A stretch of DNA of 8,805 bases, taken from assembly GCA_016763815.1 (NCBI GenBank), contig JAESTB010000510.1, positions 1 through 8,805 on the forward strand. Reading direction: 5' to 3'. A model generated the notes under the pieces. The model was given only the letters and a program-made list of their open reading frames with translations, was not told where the DNA came from and did no database searches. This document shows positions 1 to 6,094 of the stretch, in pieces. Numbering within the stretch: position 1 is the stretch's first letter; each line of letters starts with the position of its first letter. The position numbers and the translations under genes are program-made. This DNA comes from Arenicella sp. (GTDB taxonomy: Bacteria > Pseudomonadota > Gammaproteobacteria > Arenicellales > Arenicellaceae).

Positions 1-10
1 ATGTAGTCAT
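1..10 (-). CDS. etfA: Start of etfA, electron transfer flavoprotein alpha subunit (partial, cut by window edge)
   Basis: Only the first three codons (ATG ACT ACA, Met-Thr-Thr) and one further base are inside the window. The next codon begins with T, compatible with the Leu that commonly follows in EtfA proteins that start MTTLV or similar. A GGTGA ribosome binding site lies at 19-23, eight bases before the ATG, and the etfB stop is 15 bases upstream. Alpha and beta ETF subunits form an FAD-binding heterodimer and are almost always encoded as etfB-etfA, so the position right after etfB is the main argument. The identity is inferred from context; the visible sequence alone could not prove it. 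Confidence 0.6.
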
Positions 11-25
11 AATTTTATTCACCCA

Positions 26-775
26 CTAAATTACTTTGGCTTCGTTTTTAAGTTTGTCTACCAATTCGGCAACAGACCCAACCATAACACCGGCTAAACG
101 TGATTCAGGCGGGCTTACGTTTAACACGGTTTGGCGTTTCGACGCATCAACACCGGTATCAGCAAGAGCGATCACGTCTAGTGGCTTCTTCTTGGCTTTC
201 ATGATGTTCGGTAGCGTTGGGTAACGTGGCTCATTCAAACGCAGGTCGGTTGTTACAACCGCCGGCATTGGGATTGAAACGGTCTCTAAACCGCCATCGA
301 TCTCGCGAGTTACTTTAGCGCTATCGCCGTCAATAACAACCTTTGAAGCGAAGGTCGCTTGCGACCAACCTAGAAGAGCAGACAACATTTGACCTGTTTG
401 GTTATTGTCACCGTCGATAGATTGCTTACCGGTAATTACCAAACCAACCTCTTCTTTTTCGGCAACGTACTTCAAGATTTTGGCAATTGCTAGAGGCTCA
501 ACATCATTATCAGTATCAACACGAATCGCACGGTCAGCACCCATTGCTAAACCGGAGCGCATAACAGTTTCGATATCGGCGGAACCAACACTAACCAAGA
601 CAACTTCAGTTGCGACGCCTGCTTCTCTAAGACGAATAGCTTCTTCCAAAGCAATTTCGCAAAACGGATTCAAACTCATTTTTACGTTATCGGTGTCAAC
701 ACCGGAGCCGTCGCTCTTAACGCGAATGCTCACATAAGCATCGATAACGCGTTTAACCGGAACTAGAACTTTCAT
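26..775 (-). CDS. etfB: Electron transfer flavoprotein beta subunit (EtfB)
   Basis: The 249-residue product is full length for the housekeeping (group I) ETF beta subunit. With EtfA it forms a soluble cytoplasmic heterodimer that binds FAD and AMP, accepts electrons from acyl-CoA and other flavin dehydrogenases, and delivers them to ETF-ubiquinone oxidoreductase. Visible marks are the N-terminal VLVPVKRVIDAYV, the NPFCEIALEEAIRLRE segment (36-51), the AMP-binding stretch GKQSIDGDNNQTGQ (116-129), and the ETF-beta signature ending RYPTLPNIMKAKKKPLD (184-200). LPNIMKAKKK corresponds to the recognition loop by which ETF docks on dehydrogenases. The ATG at 773-775 is preceded by GGAG (782-785) at six bases. 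It is the first gene of an etfBA unit diverging from a GntR regulator and ETF-QO. I see nothing abnormal in the protein. Confidence 0.97.
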   Translation of the reverse strand: MKVLVPVKRVIDAYVSIRVKSDGSGVDTDNVKMSLNPFCEIALEEAIRLREAGVATEVVLVSVGSADIETVMRSGLAMGADRAIRVDTDNDVEPLAIAKILKYVAEKEEVGLVITGKQSIDGDNNQTGQMLSALLGWSQATFASKVVIDGDSAKVTREIDGGLETVSIPMPAVVTTDLRLNEPRYPTLPNIMKAKKKPLDVIALADTGVDASKRQTVLNVSPPESRLAGVMVGSVAELVDKLKNEAKVI

Positions 776-843
776 TACTTACTCCAAAAGCCGTTAATTT
801 TAAAAAAGCGTGTCGCTTCTTCCTCACCTTCTTTCAGTTAAAA

Positions 844-862
844 CGTTCGCTAATAACGAACG
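844..862 (-). promoter_or_regulatory. Hairpin in the etfB leader
   Basis: CGTTCG (844-849) and CGAACG (857-862) form a perfect 6-bp stem with a 7-base loop. In the etfB transcript the stem is followed by four U residues, then AA. It falls in the long untranslated leader predicted for etfB, 69 bases before the start codon. It could be a weak attenuator, an mRNA-stabilising stem or chance. The stem is short and the U tract is short, so I do not call it a terminator. Confidence 0.25.
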
Positions 863-926
863 GCTTAAATTGATTATTGATTGATGTTACTAAAGCTAAA
901 TAATTCGCATCAGATCAAGAATCGCT

Positions 927-955
927 AGTTTAGGCCAAAAAATAATCAAACTCAA
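927..955 (-). promoter_or_regulatory. Putative promoter of etfBA
   Basis: On the minus strand a -35-like TTGAGT (950-955) and a -10-like TAAACT (927-932) are 17 bp apart, each matching four of six consensus bases. Transcription would begin near 920, giving a leader of about 145 bases. The -35 overlaps the CATTG extension of operator 1. An alternative pair uses TCGACA inside the operator palindrome (960-965) with TATTTT (939-944), but the spacer of 15 bp is short. The element choice is uncertain; that a leftward promoter lies here is expected from the layout. Confidence 0.35.
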
Positions 956-969
956 TGAATGTCGACATT
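953..969. promoter_or_regulatory. Operator 1: palindrome AATGTCGACATT facing etfB
   Basis: Positions 958-969 are a perfect 12-bp palindrome with core TGTCGACA, the type of short GT-N2-AC palindrome bound by dimers of GntR/FCD regulators. On the minus strand it is followed directly by CATTGAG, which contains the -35 candidate for etfB. A near copy lies at 1021-1038 in opposite orientation. The likely ligand is the GntR regulator encoded next door; this is inferred from motif type, duplication and position. Confidence 0.6.
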
Positions 970-977
970 TTCTAGAC

Positions 978-1001
978 TTATAAGCACCATTCAGCTTATA
1001 A
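978..1001. repeat. Inverted repeat TTATAAGC...GCTTATAA between the two operators
   Basis: Perfect 8-bp arms at 978-985 and 994-1001 are separated by 8 bases, inside the DNA between the two putative operators. Each arm contains, or nearly contains, the small palindrome CTTATAAG (exact at 977-984, one mismatch at 995-1002), so the element can also be read as two direct copies 18 bp apart. It may be a binding site for another factor or an AT-rich bend. The function is unknown and chance is possible. Confidence 0.3.
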
Positions 1002-1020
1002 ACCGCTAATGAAATGCATA

Positions 1021-1038
1021 AATGTTGACATTTCATTG
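1021..1038. promoter_or_regulatory. Operator 2: AATGTTGACATT facing the GntR regulator gene
   Basis: Positions 1021-1032 repeat the operator 1 palindrome with one change (core TGTTGACA in place of TGTCGACA) and are followed by T and CATTGA, matching the flank of operator 1 when both are read toward their own gene. The palindrome contains the perfect -35 hexamer of the regulator promoter, so bound protein would block RNA polymerase. Its centre is 63 bp from that of operator 1, about six helical turns, so dimers on both sites would lie on the same face of the DNA. Autorepression is inferred. Confidence 0.6.
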
Positions 1039-1053
1039 AAAAGACTCTATTTT
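1025..1053 (+). promoter_or_regulatory. Promoter of the gntR-ETF-QO unit
   Basis: TTGACA (1025-1030, six of six) and TATTTT (1048-1053, four of six) are separated by the optimal 17 bp. A start seven bases past the -10 falls at about 1060-1061, which is the ATG of the regulator. No ribosome binding site is visible between the -10 and that ATG, consistent with a leaderless transcript. The -35 is embedded in operator 2. Confidence 0.55.
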
Positions 1054-1060
1054 TCTCTGC

Positions 1061-1744
1061 ATGAATGATTTTGCCACCCTTTCTAGTGTTACCCATAGCA
1101 GCAGCACTCTTAGTGCTGAGCTAACTAACACCTTGCGCGATGCCATTATTACCGGCGAAATTGCACAGGGCACTAAGCTGAGTGAAACTAAGATGGCGAA
1201 AGAGTTCGATGTTAGCCGAGGCCCGTTACGAGAAGCCCTTCGCCGCCTTGAAGGAATGAACTTAATCATGCACATTCCGCAACAAGGCGCTCGGGTAGTA
1301 ACCTTGAGTCGCGAGTTGATCTTGCAGCTTTATGACACCCGAGAAGCATTAGAAAGCAAAGCTGTCGCTCTGGCGGCCGTCAAAATGACCTCGCAAGAGA
1401 TTGACGAATTGCATCGAGAGATTGACGCGCAAAGTAAACAAATGCGCGAGAATTCCGGCGCCTTTGTGCCCGCCGAAAGCGATTACCGCTTTCACGAAAT
1501 GGTGGTGCGAGGCAGCAAAAACAAAGTAATTGAGCGAGCCTTAATTCATGAGATCTACAACTTAATAAAAATGTTTCGCTACCAAAATGAATTTGCTAAC
1601 ACAAGTTCGACTAATTCTTTGGTAGAGCATCGACAAATCGTTTATGCGATCGAACAACGTGACCCAATTTTGGCTGAGGTCACCATGAAAAGACATATTG
1701 TGCATGCACGTGAGCGAATCGAACGCCGCATGTCATCAAATTAA
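1061..1744 (+). CDS. GntR-family transcriptional regulator, FCD subfamily; candidate regulator of the ETF genes
   Basis: The 227-residue product has an N-terminal winged helix-turn-helix (about 15-80), including SETKMAKEFDVSRGPLREAL at 41-60, typical of GntR proteins. An all-helical FCD effector domain follows (about 88-220). The FCD metal-site residues appear complete: Asp141 and His145 (DYRFH), His190 and His212. FCD proteins bind small carboxylates, sugar acids or acyl-type ligands, often with a bound metal; the ligand here cannot be read. The gene diverges from etfBA and ends 32 bases before ETF-QO, so it is probably co-transcribed with ETF-QO and represses or activates both directions through the paired palindromes. 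The next in-frame Met (45) would remove part of the DNA-binding domain and a stop lies at 1037-1039, so the ATG at 1061 is the best start although it has no visible ribosome binding site. It is not recognisable as FadR of E. coli. Confidence 0.9.
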   Translation: MNDFATLSSVTHSSSTLSAELTNTLRDAIITGEIAQGTKLSETKMAKEFDVSRGPLREALRRLEGMNLIMHIPQQGARVVTLSRELILQLYDTREALESKAVALAAVKMTSQEIDELHREIDAQSKQMRENSGAFVPAESDYRFHEMVVRGSKNKVIERALIHEIYNLIKMFRYQNEFANTSSTNSLVEHRQIVYAIEQRDPILAEVTMKRHIVHARERIERRMSSN

Positions 1745-1776
1745 ATACACCTAGAGGCCTTTACTGGAGAACTATC

Positions 1777-3420
1777 ATGAGCGAAACTATTCAACGCGAA
1801 AGTATGGAGTATGACGTTGTCATTGTTGGCGGCGGCCCAGCAGGCATGGCCACGGCCATTCGATTAAAGCAATTAGATGAAAATTTAAGCATCTGTCTAC
1901 TGGAGAAAAGTGCCGAAGTTGGAGCGCACATTTTGTCCGGAGCGGTAATCGAGCCAAAAGCACTCGATGAGCTACTTCCGAACTGGAAAGAACTCGGCGC
2001 TCCGCTCAACACAGCCGTTAAGCGCGACGAACTGCATATGTTCAAAGAAAAGGGTTCTACCAAGTTCCCTGGCTTGATGATTCCACCGTCGATGCACAAC
2101 AAAGGTAACTTCATTGTCAGTTTATCCAGCGTGGTACGCTGGTTAGGCGAGCAAGCGGAGGCCGCCGGTGTCGAAATTTACCCTGGCTTTGCTGGCGCAG
2201 AAATTATTTATAACGAAGATGGTAGCGTCAAAGGTGTGGCAACCCCGAACAATGGTGTGGACGCCGAAGGCAAGCCCAAGCCGAGCTTCGAACCGGGCAT
2301 GGAGTTGCATGCTAAGTACACGGTGTTTGCAGAAGGCAGTCGCGGCCAACTTGGAAAAGAGTTGATAGAAAAATTCAATCTTAATGAAGGCGTTGATGCG
2401 CAGCATTACGGTATTGGTTTTAAGGAGCTCTGGGAAGTAAAGCCTGAAAATCACGAAGCAGGTAAGGTCGTTCACGGCTCAGGTTGGCCTCTATCTAAAG
2501 GCACCACTGGCGGTTCCTTCATGTACCACCTAGAAGACAATACGGTAACACTCGGTTTAATTATTGACCTAAACTACAGCAACCCTTACATGAGCCCGTT
2601 CGATGAGTTTCAACGAATGAAGCATCACTCAGAATTTGCTAGCGTATTAGAGGGCGGCAAGCGCTTAGGCTATGGTGCACGCGCACTAACCAAGGGCGGC
2701 TGGAATGCATTAGGTAAAATGAGTATGCCTGGTGCGCTACTTGTGGGCTGTGATGCCGGCACTTTGAACTTTGCTAAAATTAAAGGCACCCACACCGCCA
2801 TGAAATCGGGCATGGTTGCTGCTGAGACCTTATTCGAACAATTATCAAACGGCGGCGAAGGTGGTCAGACACTTAGCCAGTTTGACGACGCGTTCCGCAA
2901 TTCTTGGGCCGGTAAAGAGCTCAAAAAGTCTCGATCATTTGGCCCAGCGATGCACAAGTTCGGAATGTATATTGGCGGTATGTACAATTATATCGACCAG
3001 GTACTTGGTGGCATATTGCCAACTCTGCACGATGACATTCCTGATCATGAACAGCTTGAAAAAGCCGCTAACTGTGAGAAGTTTGATTACCCAAAACCGG
3101 ATGGTGTGTTGAGTTTTGATAAGCCCTCATCGGTGTTCTTATCAAACACATATCATGAGGAAAACATCTTTGTTCACCTAACTCTGAAGGATAAAAGCGT
3201 GCCTATTGACGTTAATTACAACGAATATGCCTCACCTGAAGTACGTTACTGCCCCGCTGGCGTATACGAAATAGTTGGCGAAGACATCGGTAAGCCAGAG
3301 CTGCAAATCAATGGCCAGAATTGCATTCATTGCAAAACCTGCGATATTAAAGATCCGACGCAAAATATTGTTTGGATATCGCCCGAGGGCGGTGGCGGGC
3401 CAAGCTATTCGAAAATGTAA
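1777..3420 (+). CDS. etfDH: Electron transfer flavoprotein-ubiquinone oxidoreductase (ETF-QO)
   Basis: The 547-residue product is full length for this family. The enzyme is a monotopic protein on the inner face of the cytoplasmic membrane that oxidises reduced ETF and reduces ubiquinone through FAD and one [4Fe-4S] cluster. The FAD-binding Rossmann motif VVIVGGGPAGMATA is at 14-27, followed by the family-typical GAHILSGAVIEP (49-60). Four cluster cysteines are seen: Cys492 (YCPAGVYE), then Cys516, Cys519 and Cys522 in CIHCKTC. The C-terminus ends with the characteristic PEGGGGPSYSKM. GGAG at 1766-1769 is seven bases before the ATG. A second Met at residue 10 is a less likely start because it lacks such a site. 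The gene follows the GntR regulator by 32 bases and diverges from etfBA, so the electron acceptor and its donor are under one control region. A hairpin terminator follows. Confidence 0.97.
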   Translation: MSETIQRESMEYDVVIVGGGPAGMATAIRLKQLDENLSICLLEKSAEVGAHILSGAVIEPKALDELLPNWKELGAPLNTAVKRDELHMFKEKGSTKFPGLMIPPSMHNKGNFIVSLSSVVRWLGEQAEAAGVEIYPGFAGAEIIYNEDGSVKGVATPNNGVDAEGKPKPSFEPGMELHAKYTVFAEGSRGQLGKELIEKFNLNEGVDAQHYGIGFKELWEVKPENHEAGKVVHGSGWPLSKGTTGGSFMYHLEDNTVTLGLIIDLNYSNPYMSPFDEFQRMKHHSEFASVLEGGKRLGYGARALTKGGWNALGKMSMPGALLVGCDAGTLNFAKIKGTHTAMKSGMVAAETLFEQLSNGGEGGQTLSQFDDAFRNSWAGKELKKSRSFGPAMHKFGMYIGGMYNYIDQVLGGILPTLHDDIPDHEQLEKAANCEKFDYPKPDGVLSFDKPSSVFLSNTYHEENIFVHLTLKDKSVPIDVNYNEYASPEVRYCPAGVYEIVGEDIGKPELQINGQNCIHCKTCDIKDPTQNIVWISPEGGGGPSYSKM

Positions 3421-3455
3421 ATGTAATAGCGTCAACCTACAAACTGTAGTCGAAA

Positions 3456-3484
3456 AAATAGGGTGCTAGATTAGCACCCTATTT
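3456..3484 (+). terminator. Intrinsic terminator of the gntR-ETF-QO unit
   Basis: AAATAGGGTGCTA (3456-3468) pairs perfectly with TAGCACCCTATTT (3472-3484), a 13-bp stem with a 3-base GAT loop. The right arm supplies the ATTT run and CATT follows; A residues precede the left arm, so it could act in both directions. It starts 35 bases after the ETF-QO stop. Confidence 0.8.
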
Positions 3485-3619
3485 CATTCCCCTTGTAAAC
3501 GACAGTCTTACACCGCTCTTTTTACAACATAATCACTCACACATAATTATGTCAAAACACTTTAATCTGAAACCTACTAAGTGGGTATTAATTAATGCCA
3601 AAAGAAACACAATTTAACA

Positions 3620-4684
3620 ATGAGTAATCGAATGCAGCAATTAGTGCGTCGCGGATTCTTGCTTGGACGCACCCCTTCAAGCGGTACTGAGCGCCTTAAC
3701 CAGGGCGACCTTGATCGCTGGAATCAAGGCCTGCCAGTGTTTCTGCCGGCACAATGCCTGGCCTCGCTTGCCAAGCATCGTACTAATACTGAGCAAACAG
3801 AGTCGTTAGTTACGGCGCTTATCGAAGATCGCGACTGTGATTCGGTATTAGCCCAAGCGCCTTATCTCAATCGCCTTGAGCCCAAATTTCAATCGCTAGG
3901 CAGCATCTTCAACGAAGGTGACCAACAAGAGATAGAAATGGTGATGTTCGATGCAATGGACGGCGATAAAATTATTGCTGAAGACCTTTGGCTAAAAGCA
4001 TCTTGGCTATCATTCCACGATGACGACGTGTCTCTGCGCTTTCGCTTTTCATTCGGTGTTGATCTTGAAGAAGATGTGGCAGCCGATCCCCACCGCCAAC
4101 AGCTTGCCGCAGAGCTTACCGATGCGGTATTTCCAGAATCAAGCATCATTACCAAAAATAGTGATCTGATAGACAAGCTTAAAAACCTTTTAGCCAGCGA
4201 GGGAGTTCGCTTCGTTGAACGCATCATCTACTTCAATGGCCCTAATGGCGGCGCATACCTGCATCATGATTTAGAGCGCGGGCACGCTGGTGTTGTATTC
4301 GCCCAGTTGACTGGACACACATTCTGGTTAGCCTTACCAAAGCAAAACCTTATCGAAGAAATCATACGCTTCTCAAAATCGACCCCATGGCCAAATTCCT
4401 TGACGTTGGAAATGCGAAAAGAAATGAGTGATCTAGTCGGCGATCGCTGTTATCTTGCTGAGCAATTAGGTTCATTTGCCAACACTAGCCTAATTCACCT
4501 GATAAACGAGACTGAAGAGTTCGTGCAGTTTTTAATTGCTCGCGGTTACAGTACTACGTTGAAGCCTGGCGATGTATTGCTATTGCCGCAGACAACCGAG
4601 GAGACTTGCTGCTGGCATTCAGTGTTTTGTTTAGGCGACGAAATGGGCCAAGCGTTATCGTTCGCGATTCGCGCAGATCAATAA
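3620..4684 (+). CDS. Uncharacterised protein with JmjC/cupin-like features; possible Fe(II)/2-oxoglutarate-type oxygenase
   Basis: I do not recognise this 354-residue protein as a named family. The C-terminal half suggests a double-stranded beta-helix: FNGPNGGAYLHHD (205-217) offers an HxD pair (His215, Asp217). AQLTGHTFWLALPK (228-241) then resembles the 'vsGrKrWlLfpP' strand of JmjC/cupin_8 proteins, and LKPGDVLLLPQTTEETCCWH (314-333) resembles 'lkpGDvLfiPsgwwH', with His333 as the possible third metal ligand. The N-terminal 200 residues are acidic, without signal peptide or membrane segment, and unassigned. If the reading is right, it is a soluble metal-dependent oxygenase; the substrate is unknown. 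The gene stands alone after the ETF-QO terminator and converges on the LysR gene with 7 bases between stops. The ATG at 3620 has only a weak A-rich ribosome site; ATG at 3632 is an alternative. It is a real gene by length and composition, but the function is tentative. Confidence 0.85.
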   Translation: MSNRMQQLVRRGFLLGRTPSSGTERLNQGDLDRWNQGLPVFLPAQCLASLAKHRTNTEQTESLVTALIEDRDCDSVLAQAPYLNRLEPKFQSLGSIFNEGDQQEIEMVMFDAMDGDKIIAEDLWLKASWLSFHDDDVSLRFRFSFGVDLEEDVAADPHRQQLAAELTDAVFPESSIITKNSDLIDKLKNLLASEGVRFVERIIYFNGPNGGAYLHHDLERGHAGVVFAQLTGHTFWLALPKQNLIEEIIRFSKSTPWPNSLTLEMRKEMSDLVGDRCYLAEQLGSFANTSLIHLINETEEFVQFLIARGYSTTLKPGDVLLLPQTTEETCCWHSVFCLGDEMGQALSFAIRADQ

Positions 4685-4691
4685 GAACTCA

Positions 4692-5594
4692 TCACCGCCA
4701 AGGGAACGATTTGCCTAGCTCACTGAGGAAATCAATAAACAGCCTCACTCGTGTTGATAGGTGCCTATTCTGTGGAAACATCGCATAAATATTACGCTCT
4801 GGATCAGTTTGATACTCTGGTAGCAATTGAAGCAACTTGCCGGACTGCAATTGCGACCATATCGCAAAGCTAGGCAATAGAGCCAAACCAATACCTGCCT
4901 CACAGGCCGCTACTTGCATTTCTGCACTATTACCAGAAAACCTCTTATTCAGTTTGACGCTGCCACTTTCGCCATAACTATCAATGTACCGCCAATCTTC
5001 GGTTTGACCATGGCGAGTATAGATAACCGCTGGGAAATTTACGATATCATTGACAGTCTGCGGCAGGCCATTCTTAGCGATGCAATCGGGTGAAGCGCAA
5101 AGAATAACTGGGCAAGGCGCAAGCTTAACTGCGATCAGACTCGAATCGGCTAACGCCCCAATCCGGATCACTACGTCGAAGCCCTCACCAACCACATCTA
5201 CCCAACGATCATCAAAGCTCACGTCCAGCTCAACGTCAGGATACATACCAGCGAACTTAGCAATTGGTCTGGCCAAATACTGCTCGCCAAATGACATTGG
5301 CGCATTAATTTTAAGTTTACCCGCTGGGCAATGCTTAAGCTCCTGAATTTGTTGCTCTGCTTCGGCTAGATCGTCGATAGCTTTACGCGCTCGGTCGAAA
5401 TATAGTGCGCCTTCTTCGGTTAACGACACTTTCCGAGTAGTTCGATAAAGCAGCTTAACTCCAAGACTATTTTCAAGCGCTAATACTTGTTTACTCACCG
5501 CGGGGCCGGTCACGCCGAGTATTCGAGCCGCGGCCACAAAACTCTCTTGCTTAGCCACTTCTACAAACATCTGAACTCGAGACAAATTATTCAT
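4692..5594 (-). CDS. LysR-family transcriptional regulator (CrgA-like group)
   Basis: The product is 300 residues from the ATG at 5592-5594 (MNNLSRVQMFVEVAKQ). A longer reading would begin at a TTG at 5604-5606; I prefer the ATG because LysR proteins of this group start a few residues before the 'F..V...SF' helix. No start has a strong ribosome site. The N-terminal helix-turn-helix spans about 18-47 (SFVAAARILGVTGPAVSKQV), followed by the linker helix and a periplasmic-binding-protein-like effector domain (about 87-294). LysR proteins of this group commonly control divergently transcribed redox or detoxification genes. Here the divergent neighbours are DoxX and pirin genes, the probable targets. 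The effector is unknown. Confidence 0.93.
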   Translation of the reverse strand: MNNLSRVQMFVEVAKQESFVAAARILGVTGPAVSKQVLALENSLGVKLLYRTTRKVSLTEEGALYFDRARKAIDDLAEAEQQIQELKHCPAGKLKINAPMSFGEQYLARPIAKFAGMYPDVELDVSFDDRWVDVVGEGFDVVIRIGALADSSLIAVKLAPCPVILCASPDCIAKNGLPQTVNDIVNFPAVIYTRHGQTEDWRYIDSYGESGSVKLNKRFSGNSAEMQVAACEAGIGLALLPSFAIWSQLQSGKLLQLLPEYQTDPERNIYAMFPQNRHLSTRVRLFIDFLSELGKSFPWR

Positions 5595-5630
5595 ATTAAT
5601 AACCAAATGGAACTAATCATATTCTATAAG

Positions 5631-5675
5631 TCAGTATTAACATTTTTTCATAACTTGATAAAGTACTTCTACTGA
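5631..5675. promoter_or_regulatory. Candidate LysR-binding region between lysR and doxX
   Basis: The 107-base divergent region holds TCAGTA (5631-5636) and its inverted copy TACTGA (5670-5675), flanking ACTT-GATA-AAGT (5653-5664) near their midpoint. The latter has 4-bp arms and overlaps the -35 candidate of doxX. LysR proteins typically bind interrupted dyads here, but I see no textbook T-N11-A box, so the assignment is weak. Confidence 0.25.
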
Positions 5676-5682
5676 ATAAACT
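5655..5682 (+). promoter_or_regulatory. Putative promoter of doxX-pirin
   Basis: TTGATA (5655-5660, five of six) and TAAACT (5677-5682, four of six) are 16 bp apart. Transcription would start near 5689, giving a short leader that contains the GGAA ribosome site. The -35 overlaps the small dyad at 5653-5664. Confidence 0.35.
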
Positions 5683-5701
5683 AACCTCATTGGAAATAAT
5701 C

Positions 5702-6094
5702 ATGAACTCAGTTACACGATATCAAGATCACGCAGCACTTACCCTTAGGCTTTCGCTCGGTGTAATACTATTAGCCCACGGCTTACTTAAGCTATTTGTA
5801 TTCACACCCAGTGGCACGGCGGCCTATTTTGCCAGCCTAGGTTTTCCAGCGTTTTTAGCTTACCTCACGATAGCGCTAGAAGTCGGCGGTGGGATCGCAC
5901 TAATATTAGGTTTCTATACTCGATTGATTGCCCTGATAAGCATTCCGGTCCTAGCCGGCGCGACGTGGGTTCACCTCAGTAATGGCTGGGTCTTTAGCAA
6001 TCAAGGTGGTGGTTGGGAGTTCCCTGCTCTGCTAGTCATTATAGCCGCCATTATTGCGATTCAAGGCGCTGGTAGCTACGCGCTAAAACGCTAG
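5702..6094 (+). CDS. DoxX-family membrane protein
   Basis: The 130-residue product from the ATG at 5702 is a small integral membrane protein of the DoxX family. GGAA at 5692-5695 lies six bases upstream; a TTG four codons earlier overlaps that site and is unlikely as start. Four hydrophobic helices can be seen at about 11-31, 49-69, 75-93 and 106-124. The N-terminal RLSLGVILLAHGLLKLF and the central ALEVGGGIALILGFYTR are typical of the family. DoxX proteins are linked to respiratory or thiol-redox functions, but the biochemical role of this subgroup is not settled. The gene is divergent from a LysR regulator and 56 bases upstream of a pirin gene, a recurrent neighbourhood in Proteobacteria, so co-expression with pirin is likely. 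Confidence 0.9.
   Translation: MNSVTRYQDHAALTLRLSLGVILLAHGLLKLFVFTPSGTAAYFASLGFPAFLAYLTIALEVGGGIALILGFYTRLIALISIPVLAGATWVHLSNGWVFSNQGGGWEFPALLVIIAAIIAIQGAGSYALKR

Noticed and set aside
868..888. Repeated TTGAT units in the etfB leader
   Set aside because: Only a few irregular copies in AT-rich sequence; no array or consistent spacing that would mark iterons or a binding-site cluster.
896..1096. 66-codon open frame on the minus strand across the etfB-gntR intergenic region
   Set aside because: It overlaps the operators, both promoter candidates and the start of the regulator, has no ribosome site, and its translation is low-complexity and unlike a known protein.
2143..2475. 110-codon minus-strand frame inside ETF-QO
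   Set aside because: It lies wholly within a certain gene with strong motif support; a shadow frame.
3889..4227. 112-codon minus-strand frame opposite the unknown gene
   Set aside because: Serine/arginine-rich shadow translation with no motif; the plus-strand frame is three times longer and has structured protein-like composition.
5595..5606. TTG start four codons upstream for the LysR gene
   Set aside because: Non-ATG codon without a ribosome site; the ATG at 5594 gives the usual N-terminus for the family.
5690..5701. TTG start four codons upstream for the DoxX gene
   Set aside because: The TTG overlaps the GGAA ribosome site that serves the ATG at 5702, and the extra residues are not family-like.
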